DNA from: Amycolatopsis antarctica
GTDB lineage: Bacteria > Actinomycetota > Actinomycetes > Mycobacteriales > Pseudonocardiaceae
Direction: 5' to 3'
DNA: 64,000 nt
Assembly: GCF_002262875.1 (NCBI RefSeq)
Contig: NZ_NKYE01000015.1
Coordinates: 123,805 to 187,804, forward strand
Position numbers and translations under genes: made by a program. Below the pieces are notes generated by a model. The model was not told the origin of the DNA and ran no database searches. It saw nothing but the letters and a program-made list of their open reading frames with translations. This document shows positions 48,694 through 58,000 of this stretch, piece by piece; the stretch's first letter is position 1; every line of letters begins with the position of its first letter.

Positions 48694-49568
48694 CTCGCTG
48701 CTCCCCGGCCGGACGCCGTGTCCTCCGCGTCGAGCCTGCGCAGCGATTCCGCCAGCGCGTCGGCCAGGGTGCTGCGGGTGGTGATGGCCGAGAGGTCGAT
48801 GCCGAGCTGGGTGATCGTCTGTGCGATCGCCGGGCGGATCCCGCTGATCAGGCAGTCGGCGCCCATCAGCCGGACGGCACTGGCCGTCTGCAGCAGATGC
48901 TGGGCGACCACGGTGTCCACGGTGGGTACCCCGGTGATGTCGATGATCGCGACCCTGGCCTCGTTGGCCTGGATTGCCTCCAGCAGCCCGTTCATCACCA
49001 CCTGGCTGCGGGCACTGTCGAGCGTGCCGATCAGCGGGACCGCCAGCACCCGCTGCCACAGCCGGATCACCGGCGTCGACAGTTCCAGCATCTGCTGGTG
49101 CTGCTGGCGGATGATCTCCTCACGGCCCTCCACATAGGAGTGGAAGGTGAGGGTTCCCGCGGCGTCGAGCAGCCGGTTGACCGTCATCGAGGTGGCGAAC
49201 AGGGTCGGGGGATCGGTGGTCTCCCGCTGCACGGCCTCCAGGATCACTTCCTTCAGCGCCAGCGTCGCCAGCGCCGTGGTGGTCGGCGCCGCGCCGGTGC
49301 GGGCCCGGCGGACCGAGAGTTCGGTGATCGTGTCGCGCAGCGGGCCGTGCCGGTGCACCACCTCTTCGGCGGGCAGGCCGGTGTGCAGGCCCTCGGCCAG
49401 TGCCCTGAGCACGTCGTCGGCCTCGGCCCGCAGTTCCCGCTCCGCGTGGGCGCCGCTGTGCGCGTCCCGGTCGAACTGCAGATCCACCCAGTGCTGGGCG
49501 AGCTCGGCCCGCCTGTCGGTCAGCACCCGGACCAGGAGGTCACGCACCGCCGTGTCGTCGGTCGTCAC
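48690..49568 (-). CDS. rsbR: RsbR-like stressosome sensor protein
   Basis: A 292-residue protein. The N-terminal part (about 10-155) is a helical RsbRD-type sensor; the linker EGREEIIRQQHQQMLELSTPVIRLWQ is the classic junction. The C-terminal STAS domain has VAIIDITGVPTVDTVVAQHLLQTASAVRLMG and SGIRPAIAQTITQLG. First gene of the module, with GAGGAAGG before the GTG. No sigma-B-type gene lies in the operon, so the output target is elsewhere. Confidence 0.88.
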   Translation of the reverse strand: MTTDDTAVRDLLVRVLTDRRAELAQHWVDLQFDRDAHSGAHAERELRAEADDVLRALAEGLHTGLPAEEVVHRHGPLRDTITELSVRRARTGAAPTTTALATLALKEVILEAVQRETTDPPTLFATSMTVNRLLDAAGTLTFHSYVEGREEIIRQQHQQMLELSTPVIRLWQRVLAVPLIGTLDSARSQVVMNGLLEAIQANEARVAIIDITGVPTVDTVVAQHLLQTASAVRLMGADCLISGIRPAIAQTITQLGIDLSAITTRSTLADALAESLRRLDAEDTASGRGAAS

Positions 49569-49925
49569 CGGCGTCCTTCCTCGGATGGCCCGTCCGGCAT
49601 CGGGCCACCGCTCTCGCATCTCGTTCGTGCTGCGCCACCGGCCGGTGCGGCAGGCGCCACGGTGGGGACACGATATCGAACGGCCGGGGCCGGATCGGTC
49701 ACGAGGCGGCCGGTGGCGCGCCGGGTGGGCCGCCCATGGGCGGGGTGGCCCACGGGCGGGTGGGCACGGCGACGCCGCGGCCGTCCCGGGCGGGCGAGCC
49801 GCTGCGCCGGGTCCGGCCGGTCCGCACGCGGTGCGGGCGAACCGGCCGCCGTCGATCCACAGTGGACACGAAGCGTCGAGAGCGTGTTCTCGACGCCGTC
49901 CGTGACGGCGGACGGCGGTACCGGG
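49569..49925. other. 357-bp gap upstream of rsbR
   Basis: No gene seen. It holds a 14-bp perfect palindrome CCGCCCATGGGCGG at 49730-49743 and a near-copy of the GTCC-N5-GGAC motif at 49855-49867 (first base A). It should contain the rsbR promoter; I cannot define its boxes. Confidence 0.4.
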
Positions 49926-50930
49926 TCAGTCGCCGAGGGTGCGCAGGTACTCGCCGAACTTCTCCAGCCCGTCGAGGTTGCGCGGCCCGCTGATGCCCTC
50001 GTTGTAGTCGAGAACGAAGAAGCGGTTCCCGGCCACCGCCGGGAGGCCCGCGGTCACCGGCGAGTTCTTCAGGAAGTCGATCTTCTCCTGGGCGGGCTTG
50101 TCGCCGTAGTCGAGGATCACGATGACCTCGGGCTGTGCCTGCACCACGCTCTCCCAGCCGACCTTGTTCCACCGGCCGTCCAGAGTGTCGAAGATGTTGC
50201 GGCCCCCGGCGAACCGGATGATGTCGTTGGGCGGAACCTGGTTGCCCGCCGTGGTCGGCTGGTCCGTGCCGGAGTCGTAGAGGAAGACCGGGACGGGGTC
50301 ACCCCCGGGCGCCTGGGCGCGGACCCGCTCGGCCCGGTCGCGGTAGCCGTCGACGAGGTCGCGTGCCCGGTCCGGGACGTCGAAGATCTGGCCCAGCCGC
50401 TCCAGGTCCGCGTAGAGCGCGTCGAACGGCGCGACCTTCTCCGGATGCCCGGGATAGTTGAAGCACGACTCGGTGTGCATGAAGCTCTGCACGCCGAGGG
50501 TGTCCAGGATCGCCGGGGTGATGCCGCGCTGGTCGCTGAAGCCGGAGTTCCAGCCCGCCACCACGAGATCCGCCTTCGCCTCGACGACGGCCTCCCGGTT
50601 CAGCAGGTCGTCGCCGAGGAACTGGACCTTCGCGTACTCGGCCGCCCACGGGGATTCCTCGACCGGCGGGTTGGCCGGTGGCATGAGGTACCCGTGCACG
50701 CGGTCGGTGAGGCCGAGGGCGAACATCTTGTCGGCGCTGCCCGCTTCGTAGACCACCGAACGCGAGGGTGTCGTGTACTCCACCGGTTCCCCGCACCGGT
50801 TCACGGTGACCTTCCGGTTCTGCTCGCCCGCCTCGACGCTGGCACCGCACGCGGTCAGCAACGGCAGGGTGAGCGCGAGTGCGGCGAACCGGCTCCGCCG
50901 TGCGGTACGGAAACGAGCTGTGGCGGTCAT
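49926..50930 (-). CDS. FecB-type ABC transporter substrate-binding lipoprotein
   Basis: A 334-residue binding protein. The signal ends in the lipobox LLTAC. The mature part has NRCGEPVEYTTPSRSVVY, KMFALGLTDRVHG, EAVVEAKADLVVAGWNSGFS and HTESCFNYPG. The AGWNSGFS block resembles the class III subgroup annotated in actinobacteria as putative F420-0 or iron-compound binders rather than classical siderophore proteins. It is the last gene of a permease-ATPase-binder operon, its ATG overlapping the ATPase stop by 4 nt. The ligand (metal, siderophore or cofactor) is unresolved. Confidence 0.85.
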   Translation of the reverse strand: MTATARFRTARRSRFAALALTLPLLTACGASVEAGEQNRKVTVNRCGEPVEYTTPSRSVVYEAGSADKMFALGLTDRVHGYLMPPANPPVEESPWAAEYAKVQFLGDDLLNREAVVEAKADLVVAGWNSGFSDQRGITPAILDTLGVQSFMHTESCFNYPGHPEKVAPFDALYADLERLGQIFDVPDRARDLVDGYRDRAERVRAQAPGGDPVPVFLYDSGTDQPTTAGNQVPPNDIIRFAGGRNIFDTLDGRWNKVGWESVVQAQPEVIVILDYGDKPAQEKIDFLKNSPVTAGLPAVAGNRFFVLDYNEGISGPRNLDGLEKFGEYLRTLGD

Positions 50931-51721
50931 GCGGGATGTCCCTTCGTGACATGGCGGGGGGTCAGTGCGTAGAGCAGTTGGGGGTCACCGGTCAGTGGGT
51001 GGGTGACCACGTGCGCGTCGACGCCGAACACCTCCCGGACGAGCGCGACGGTGAGCACCTCGGCCGGCGTGCCGGAGGCGACGAGCCTGCCCGCCGAGAG
51101 CACGCCGATCCGGTCGCAGACGGCAGCCGCCAGGTTCAGGTCGTGCAGTACCACCAGGACGGTCAGGCCGGACTCGCGCAGCAGCGAGAGCAGTTCGACC
51201 TGGTGGCGGATGTCGAGATGGTTGGTGGGCTCGTCGAGGACGAGCACCTCCGGGGACTGCACGAGGGCGCGGGCCACCAGAACCCGCTGCCGTTCGCCGC
51301 CGGAGAGCGTGAGCACCCCGCGATCGGCGAGGTGACGCACGTCCATCCGGCCCATGGCGTCCTCGCACAGTGCGTGTTCGGCGGCGCCGAGCGGCTCGTT
51401 GCCCCGCAGGTACGGGGTGCGGCCGAGCGCGACGATCTCGCGGACGGTGAAATCCAGGTCGGTGCCGGACTCCTGGGTCAGCGCCGCCACCGTCCGGGCG
51501 CTCCGCCGGAGTCCGAGTGACGCCAGGTCGGTGCCGCCCACCCGCACCGTCCCGCCGCTGGGACGCAATGCCCGGTACACGCATCGCAGCGCGGTCGACT
51601 TCCCGGACCCGTTGGGGCCCACCAGGCCCACGACCGAACCGGCCGGGACGTCGAGCGTCAGGTGGCGTACCAGCGTGTTGCCGCCGATCGCGACGGAGAG
51701 TTCGTCGAGTGCGAGGTCCAT
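50927..51721 (-). CDS. FecE/FepC-type ABC transporter ATP-binding protein
   Basis: A 264-residue ATPase with Walker A GPNGSGKST, Q-loop LTQESGTD, signature LSGGERQRV, Walker B VLVLDEPTNHLD and H-loop VVLHDLNLAA. It powers import by the FecCD permease encoded 2 nt upstream. Unlike the decayed relative at 3243-3420, this copy is intact. Confidence 0.93.
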   Translation of the reverse strand: MDLALDELSVAIGGNTLVRHLTLDVPAGSVVGLVGPNGSGKSTALRCVYRALRPSGGTVRVGGTDLASLGLRRSARTVAALTQESGTDLDFTVREIVALGRTPYLRGNEPLGAAEHALCEDAMGRMDVRHLADRGVLTLSGGERQRVLVARALVQSPEVLVLDEPTNHLDIRHQVELLSLLRESGLTVLVVLHDLNLAAAVCDRIGVLSAGRLVASGTPAEVLTVALVREVFGVDAHVVTHPLTGDPQLLYALTPRHVTKGHPA

Positions 51722-51723
51722 GC

Positions 51724-52860
51724 TCACCGTCCGCCGAAGAGGTAGCCGCGGCGCCGCATCAGCGTGATGAACACGGGTACGCCGATGAGCGCGGTGATGA
51801 CGCCGAGCGGCAACTCCCGCGGGGCGACGAGCGTCCGGGAGACCAGATCCACCCAGACCATGAAGATCGCGCCGGCCAGCGGGGCGAAGGTCAGCACCCG
51901 CGCGTGCCCCGCGCCCGCCACGATCCGCACGAGATGCGGGATCACCAGGCCGGTGAAGCCGATCGCGCCGCTGACCGCCACGGTGGTGCCGGTCATCACG
52001 GCGGTGAGCACGAACAGCCCCTTGCGCAGCCGGACCGTGTCGACGCCGAGGCTGGCGGCCGTCTCGTCGCCGAGGGACATCACGTCGAGGCCACGGCTGT
52101 GACGGTGCAGGATCACCAGTCCGATGAGGACGGTGACGACCACGACGGGCAGCGAACCCCATGTGGCCGCTCCGAAACTTCCCATCGTCCAGTAGAGGAC
52201 GGTGCTCGTGGATTCGCTGTCGGGCACCAGGTAGATGATCACGCTCATGATCGCCTGGAACGCGAACGACATGGCGACGCCGGTCAGCACCAGCCGCAGC
52301 GGGGTGATCCCGGTGCGGGACCGGGCTGCCACGTAGACGAGCACCGAGGCGAGCAGCGCGCCGCCGAAGGCTCCGGCCGACACGGCGTAGATGCCGAGGG
52401 CTGCCAGTGCGCCCGTCGACCCGACCGCGACCGCGCCGACCGAGGCGCCGGAGGAGATGCCGAGGATGAACGGATCCGCCAGCGCGTTGCGCACCATCGC
52501 CTGGACGGCCACGCCGACCGCGCTGAGTCCGGCCCCGACCACGGCGGCCAGCAGGACGCGCGGCGTCCGGACCTGCCAGACGATCTGATAGCTGCTCAGC
52601 TCGCCAGGGGTGATCGTGCCGCCGGTGAGCGCTGCCCACAGGTACCGCGCGGTGTCGCCCGGCGGCACGGTCGCCGGGCCGAGTCCCACGGCGAGCACGA
52701 TCGATCCCACCAGCACGGCGGAAAGTCCCGACACGATGGCGGCGGTGCGGACGGCGGAACCACCGCCCGCGGGTACCGGCCCCGGTGGGGTGTGCCGGGC
52801 CGCCGGGCTCGCCTGTGCGTCCGCCCGGTCCGTTCCGGCGGGCGCCTGGGACGAGTGCAT
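51724..52860 (-). CDS. FecCD-type ABC transporter permease
   Basis: A 378-residue permease with about 9-10 transmembrane segments and family blocks RTPRVLLAAVVGAGLSAVGVAVQAMVRN (split around the conserved Arg-Pro-Arg and Gly-rich core), ADPFILGISSGAS and GFTGLVIPHLVR. ATG 52860 has GAGGATC upstream; the Pro-rich first 35 residues are cytoplasmic. First gene of the operon and directly downstream of a Fur/Zur-like box. Confidence 0.92.
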   Translation of the reverse strand: MHSSQAPAGTDRADAQASPAARHTPPGPVPAGGGSAVRTAAIVSGLSAVLVGSIVLAVGLGPATVPPGDTARYLWAALTGGTITPGELSSYQIVWQVRTPRVLLAAVVGAGLSAVGVAVQAMVRNALADPFILGISSGASVGAVAVGSTGALAALGIYAVSAGAFGGALLASVLVYVAARSRTGITPLRLVLTGVAMSFAFQAIMSVIIYLVPDSESTSTVLYWTMGSFGAATWGSLPVVVVTVLIGLVILHRHSRGLDVMSLGDETAASLGVDTVRLRKGLFVLTAVMTGTTVAVSGAIGFTGLVIPHLVRIVAGAGHARVLTFAPLAGAIFMVWVDLVSRTLVAPRELPLGVITALIGVPVFITLMRRRGYLFGGR

Positions 52861-52876
52861 GACTGGGATCCTCGAT

Positions 52877-52901
52877 CGATAGTGATTATCGTTGTCGATA
52901 A
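52877..52901. promoter_or_regulatory. Overlapping dyads resembling a Fur/Zur box
   Basis: CGATA-N5-TATCG-N4-CGATA: one half-site is shared by two inverted repeats. GATAGTGATTATC matches the Fur-family core GATAATGATTATC at 12 of 13 positions. It lies 17 bp before the permease start. Because this organism also has DtxR-type iron boxes, a Fur-family site here would suit zinc or another metal (inference). Confidence 0.6.
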
Positions 52902-52932
52902 CGTAGCCCATCGGAGTGACCGCGAACAAGGC

Positions 52933-53301
52933 GTGCCCGTCGGGACCGCCGGAAGGGTCACGCCGATACCGTCGTCCGCTCGCGCCACGACCGTCACGCG
53001 GTCACCCGGGAAGGAACGTCCCCGGCTGCGGAGCCGTCCGCTGTTCACCCTCACCGCGCACCTCGCCGAGCCGCACCTGCTGGACGGCGGGCCGCTGGGC
53101 GATCGGCGGGTCGTCGACATCCGGGGCGGACGGTTCGACGGGGATCGGCTCAGCGGCGACCTTCTCCCGAGCGGTGCCGACTTCCAGCTCGTCCGCTCCG
53201 ACGGCGTGCCCGAACTCGGGTGGCTCAACCGGATCCTGGCGGTCGGCGTGGGCCGCCGCGAGCGAGCGGCCGCCGTCGTCGAGGTCTTCGAGATCCACTG
53301 A
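52933..53301 (+). pseudogene. Internally deleted DUF3237-like gene
   Basis: The frame encodes a typical DUF3237 start (PLFTLTAHLAEPHLLD, GDRRVVDIRGGRFDGDRLSG, LLPSGADFQLVRSDG). It then jumps straight to the usual family end (WLNRILAVGVGRRE...VVEVFEI). The middle of roughly 80-90 residues is missing without loss of frame. The family has no settled function. The start is uncertain (GTG 52933 is one option, without a clear ribosome-binding site). It could still make a short protein but is probably non-functional. Confidence 0.55.
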
Positions 53302-53315
53302 CGGCACCCGCCGTC
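53300..53315. terminator. Hairpin at the DUF3237 stop, between convergent genes
   Basis: GACGGC-ACCC-GCCGTC, a perfect 6-bp stem overlapping the stop codon and facing the convergent MFS gene. Confidence 0.4.
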
Positions 53316-53385
53316 GGACGGCGTCACCGGTGGCCCGCTCTCCGTCGCGACGACCGGAAAGCGGCCCATCGGTGGGCGCGCGGGG

Positions 53386-54813
53386 CTACCCGGTGGCGCG
53401 CGGACGTGCCAGCAACCCGAAACCGACCCCGGCGACCACGAGCCCGGCCAGTGCCAGGCGGAACGCGGCCCGGTAACCCTCCACCTCTCCACCGGCGGCC
53501 GCCGTGAAGGCGGCACCGACGAAGACGGCGAGCCCGGTCGCGCCGCCGAGCTGGTCGACGCAGCGCTGGACCCCGGCGGCGACCCCGGCGTCGGTTTCGG
53601 TGACGCCGTGCAGAGCGGCGTTCTGCAGGGCGACGAGCCCCACGCCCATTCCGGCGGCGACCGCCAGCATTCCCGGCATGAGGTCGGCCCAGAGCGTGCC
53701 CTCGGCGGGCAGCCTGCTCAGCCACGCGGTGCCCGCGGCCGTGCAACCGATACCGAGCACGGCGGTCCACCGCACGCCGAGCCGGTCGACCAGTCGGGCG
53801 ACCTGGCTGATCGCCAGCAGCAGCACCACGCAGAACGGCAGGAACGCCAGGCCCGCCTGCAGTGGTGGCAACCTCAGCACGTCCTGCAGGTAGAGCGTGC
53901 TGAGGAAGAAGGTCGCCGAGAGTGCGGCACTGAGCAGCGCGGTCGCGAGGTTGGCGGTCAGCCGGATCCGGTCACGCAGGACGCCGCGGGGCACCAGGGG
54001 GCGGGTCGTGCGCGACTCGAGCGCGGCGAAGACGCCGAACGCGAGCAGGCCGAGCAGAACCGGGCCCCAGACGGTGACCTCGGCCCACGGAAGCTCGCCC
54101 GCGCGGACGATGCCGAGGATCAGTGCCACCGGTGCGACGGTGAGCAGGATCGGCCCCCGGGGATCGATGTCCGGCCGGGCTCGCGGCGGGTCCGGCCGGA
54201 TCAGCAGTGGGCACGCGATCACCACGGCCAGCACCAGGGGCGGGTTCACCAGGAAGATCCACCGCCAGTGCGCCAGTTCGGTGAGCACCCCGGACAGCAG
54301 CACGCCCGCGACGAGACCGCCACTGGAGATGGCGGCCCAGACGCCGAGAGCGCGGGCCCTGGCGCGGGTTTCCGGGAACAGCAGCGCGATCAGGGACATC
54401 GCCGCGGGCGAGGCCAGCGCCTCGCCCGCGCCCTGGGCGAACCGGGCCGCGACCAGAACCGGCAGCGACGGCGCGAGTCCCGCCAGCAGGGACGCGGCAC
54501 CGAACAGTGCCGCCCCGGCGAGGAACATCCGGCGTCTGCCGACCAGATCGCAGATCCGCCCGCCCATCAGCAGGAGGCCGCCACCGACCACCGTGTATCC
54601 GGTGACGACCCAGGTCAGCGCGCCCGCGCCGGCGCCGAAGTCGGTACCGATGGACGGCAGGGCGATGGTGACGACGGTGACGTCGACGGCGATGAGCAGT
54701 TGCAGCACGGACAGGAACGCCAGGATCGGCCCGCGCCGTGACGGGTGCGGATCGGCGGGGGAGCGCGGGCGCAGAGCCTTCGTCGGGCGTGGCAGGGCCC
54801 GGAACATCTTCAC
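53386..54813 (-). CDS. MFS drug transporter, DHA2 (14-TM) family
   Basis: A 475-residue exporter. The first helix has LIAVDVTVVTIALPSIG, typical of DHA2. Motif A is LLLMGGRICDLVGRRRMF, motif C-like GVWAAISSGGLVAGVLLSG, then WRWIFLVNPP. Proton-driven efflux of drugs or metabolites is expected. GTG 54813 is 7 nt after GGAG; ATG 54807 is an alternative. Divergent from the beta-galactosidase gene. The frame is open far upstream only as antisense to that gene. Confidence 0.9.
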   Translation of the reverse strand: MKMFRALPRPTKALRPRSPADPHPSRRGPILAFLSVLQLLIAVDVTVVTIALPSIGTDFGAGAGALTWVVTGYTVVGGGLLLMGGRICDLVGRRRMFLAGAALFGAASLLAGLAPSLPVLVAARFAQGAGEALASPAAMSLIALLFPETRARARALGVWAAISSGGLVAGVLLSGVLTELAHWRWIFLVNPPLVLAVVIACPLLIRPDPPRARPDIDPRGPILLTVAPVALILGIVRAGELPWAEVTVWGPVLLGLLAFGVFAALESRTTRPLVPRGVLRDRIRLTANLATALLSAALSATFFLSTLYLQDVLRLPPLQAGLAFLPFCVVLLLAISQVARLVDRLGVRWTAVLGIGCTAAGTAWLSRLPAEGTLWADLMPGMLAVAAGMGVGLVALQNAALHGVTETDAGVAAGVQRCVDQLGGATGLAVFVGAAFTAAAGGEVEGYRAAFRLALAGLVVAGVGFGLLARPRATG

Positions 54814-55080
54814 GTGGGTACTCCAGGTTTCCGGCACGGAGCGGACCGCTCGACGCGCGTGGGACGGGCGTGCTGTGCCGGAACGCGCGAGGTCCCGGCC
54901 GAGCCGGCCGGCAACGCGCTCGTCGGTTCCGACGGTGTACCTGGAGTTACTTGGTGAATGCGCCCACGGCCGGAGATTAGCAGGCGGGTGACGCCGACCG
55001 TTCGTTACGCGGCGGTCTTGACGCGCGCTGGGCCATGCTGTTTTGTTTTGTTGGGTTTTGTCTGGACATGGAGGTTCGGC
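54814..55080. promoter_or_regulatory. Divergent region between MFS exporter and beta-galactosidase
   Basis: 267 bp. It contains 9-bp inverted arms ACTCCAGGT (54820-54828) and ACCTGGAGT (54939-54947), 110 bp apart, one near each gene side; they could be two half-sites or two operators bound by one looping regulator. Near the galactosidase, a T-rich patch with repeated TTTTG (about 55030-55051) is unlike the surrounding DNA and follows a TTGACG. Confidence 0.45.
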
Positions 55081-58000
55081 ATGCGTCGGCTCGGTGTTGT
55101 TCTGGCAGTGACCGCGTTCGCCGGCGGGATCCTGGTTCCCGCGACGGCCGAGTCGGCACCGGATCCGGTGCACGCCTACCTGGAGGATCCCGCGCGGGTC
55201 GCCGAGGGCCAGGAACCCGCGCACGCCAGGCTGACGCCCTATGCCGACGAGGCGGCGGCCGCACGCGGCGACGAGGAGAGCCCGTTCACGCGGTCGCTCG
55301 ACGGGGACTGGCGGATCGCCATGGCCGACCGTCCGGAGGAGGTGCCTGCCGGCTTCTGGTCCGAGGGCTACGACACCGGCGGCGCGGACTGGCGCACGGT
55401 GTCGGTCCCGCACACCTGGCAGACCGACGGCCTCGACCATCCGATGTTCCGCAACATCGCCACCGAGATGCAGCCGGACGATCCACCGAAGGTGCCCCGG
55501 GACGTCAACCCGACCGGCGCGTACCTCAAGGACTTCGACCTTCCGGCGGACTGGTCGCGGCGATCGACCTTCCTTCGCTTCGAGGGAGTGACCTCGGCGT
55601 ACTTCGTCTGGGTCAACGGGCAGTACGCCGGATACGACCAGGGCGGGTACACGCCCGCCGAGTTCGACATCTCCCGCGCCCTGCGGCCTGGACCGAACCG
55701 GATCGCGGTGCAGGTGCACCGGTGGAGTGCGGGCTCCTACCTGGAGGACGTCGACCAGTGGCGGTACTCCGGCATCTTCCGCTCCGTCGGCCTGCACTCC
55801 ACGCCCGGCACCTACGTCGAGGACGTGACCCTGCGGACCGACCTGGACGAGGACTACCGGGACGCGACGCTCAGCGCGGCCGTCGACCTCGGTCACAAAC
55901 CCGGTGGCACGACGGGACGGCACGAGGTGACCGCCAGCCTGCGGGACGCGGCCGGTACCGAGGTGGGCCGTACGAGCGGTGCGGTGGATGTCACGGGGCC
56001 GGGCGCACGGGCAGAGTTGGCGATCCCGGTGCGGGATCCGGCGAAGTGGACGGACGAGACGCCGAACCTCTACTCCGTCGTGCTCACCCTCACCGGCCCG
56101 GACGGCCGCGTCACGCACATCACCGGGGAGACCACCGGATTCCGCGAGATCGAGATCCGCGACCGGCAGCTTCTGGTGAACGGGGAGGCGCCGCTGTTCA
56201 AGGGAGTCAACCGGGCCGAGACTGATCCGGACCACGGACGGCACGTACCGAAAGCGGCACAGGAGCGCGACATCGCGCTGATGAAGCAGGTCAACATCAA
56301 CGCCGTGCGGAACTCGCACTACCCGGCCGACCCCTACTTCTACGAACTCGCCGATCGCAACGGCATCTGGCTCGACGACGAGGTCGACATCGAGACGCAC
56401 AACCACGAGAACTGTGCCGAATGGTGCCAGGCCGATGAACCCGAGTGGCGGGACGCCTTCATGGACCGCTTCACCGGGATGGTGGAGCGTGCGAAGAACC
56501 ATCCCAGCGTGTTCATGTGGGACACCGGCAACGAGGCCGGACTCGGCGCGCACCACTACGAGATGGCCGAGTGGGTCAAGCGGAACGATCCCACCAGGCC
56601 CGTCTACCACCAGTCCAACGACCCCGACGGCGACGCACCGTTCGCCGACGTCTGGGGCCCGCGTTACCCGTCGCCGGAGAAGTTCGCCGAGCAGGCCAAG
56701 AGCACCACGAAGCCGCTGATCTTCGGCGAGTACGCGCACGCGATGGGCAACAGCCTCGGCAACTTCCGCGAGTTCTGGGACATCATCCGGCGCAATCCCG
56801 CGACACAGGGCGGATTCATCTGGGACTGGGCGGAGCAGAGCATCCGCCAGCCGCTGCGGATCCTGCCGGACAGTTCGGGCAACGACATCTCCGCGCACAT
56901 CAGCGGCGCGCCCGAGTTCGTGGACGGTCACCGCGGCAAGGCGCTGGCAATGTCCGGTCTGGACGACTTCGTCGAGGTCTACCGTGATCCACTGCTGGAC
57001 ATCACCGGCACCTCGCTGACCCTGGACGCGTGGGTGAAGCCGGAACGGCCGTGGAACGGCGACTTCCGGATCGTCGGCAAGGGCGATCACCAGTACGCAC
57101 TCAAGATGGCGGACGAGAACACCCTCGAGTTCTTCGTCCACAGTGGAACGTGGCAGACGGTGCGCGCCGCCGTGCCGCCGGACTTCTACGACACCTGGCA
57201 CCGGGTGACCGGCACCTACGACGGCACCGCTCTGCGGATTCACATCGACGGCAGGGAGGCGGCCGCCACCCCGTTCACCGGTGCCATCGACCGCTCCTCG
57301 GCGGAGGTGAACATCGGCCGGGACTTCGAGACCTCGTGGAACGACCCGAGCGATGTGGGCCGGATGGCCCACGGTGCGGTCGACGATGTCCGGATCCACG
57401 ATCGCGCGCTGAGCCCGGCGGAGCTCGCCACCGGTGAACCGGTGCCGGGTGCGCTGCTGGCGCTCGATCTCGACGGCGCCGAGGAGCGGGGCACCCATCT
57501 CTCCTACGGGTCCAGTCTGTCCGGACTGGACGGTGTGGTCGGCGCGGACCGGGACCTGCAACCGGAAACCCGGCAACTCGCCTGGGTGCACCAGCCGATC
57601 CGGTTCGGTTACGAGGGCGGCGCCTTGTCGGTGCACAACGAACGCCGCTTCGCCGGCACCGACGACCTGCTGCTGCGCTGGAAGGTGACCGAGGGCGGGA
57701 CGGTGCTGGGCGAGGGCGAGCAACCGTTGCGGGTGGGCGCGGGGGAGACCGCGACCCTGACGCCGCCCCTGCCGGACGTGCCGGGGGACGGGGAGCGGTT
57801 CCTGACCGTGGAGGCCGTCACCGCCACCGACGCGCCGATGCTGCCCGCCGGGCACGTACTCGCACACGATCAGTTCATCCTCGGCGGTTCGGTGGTGCCG
57901 ATGCCCGGTAGCGGCGAGATCGCGGCCGGTCAGGTCGACGTCGAGGAGAACGCGGACACGGTGACCGCGCTCGCAGGCGACACGAGCTACACCGTCGACA

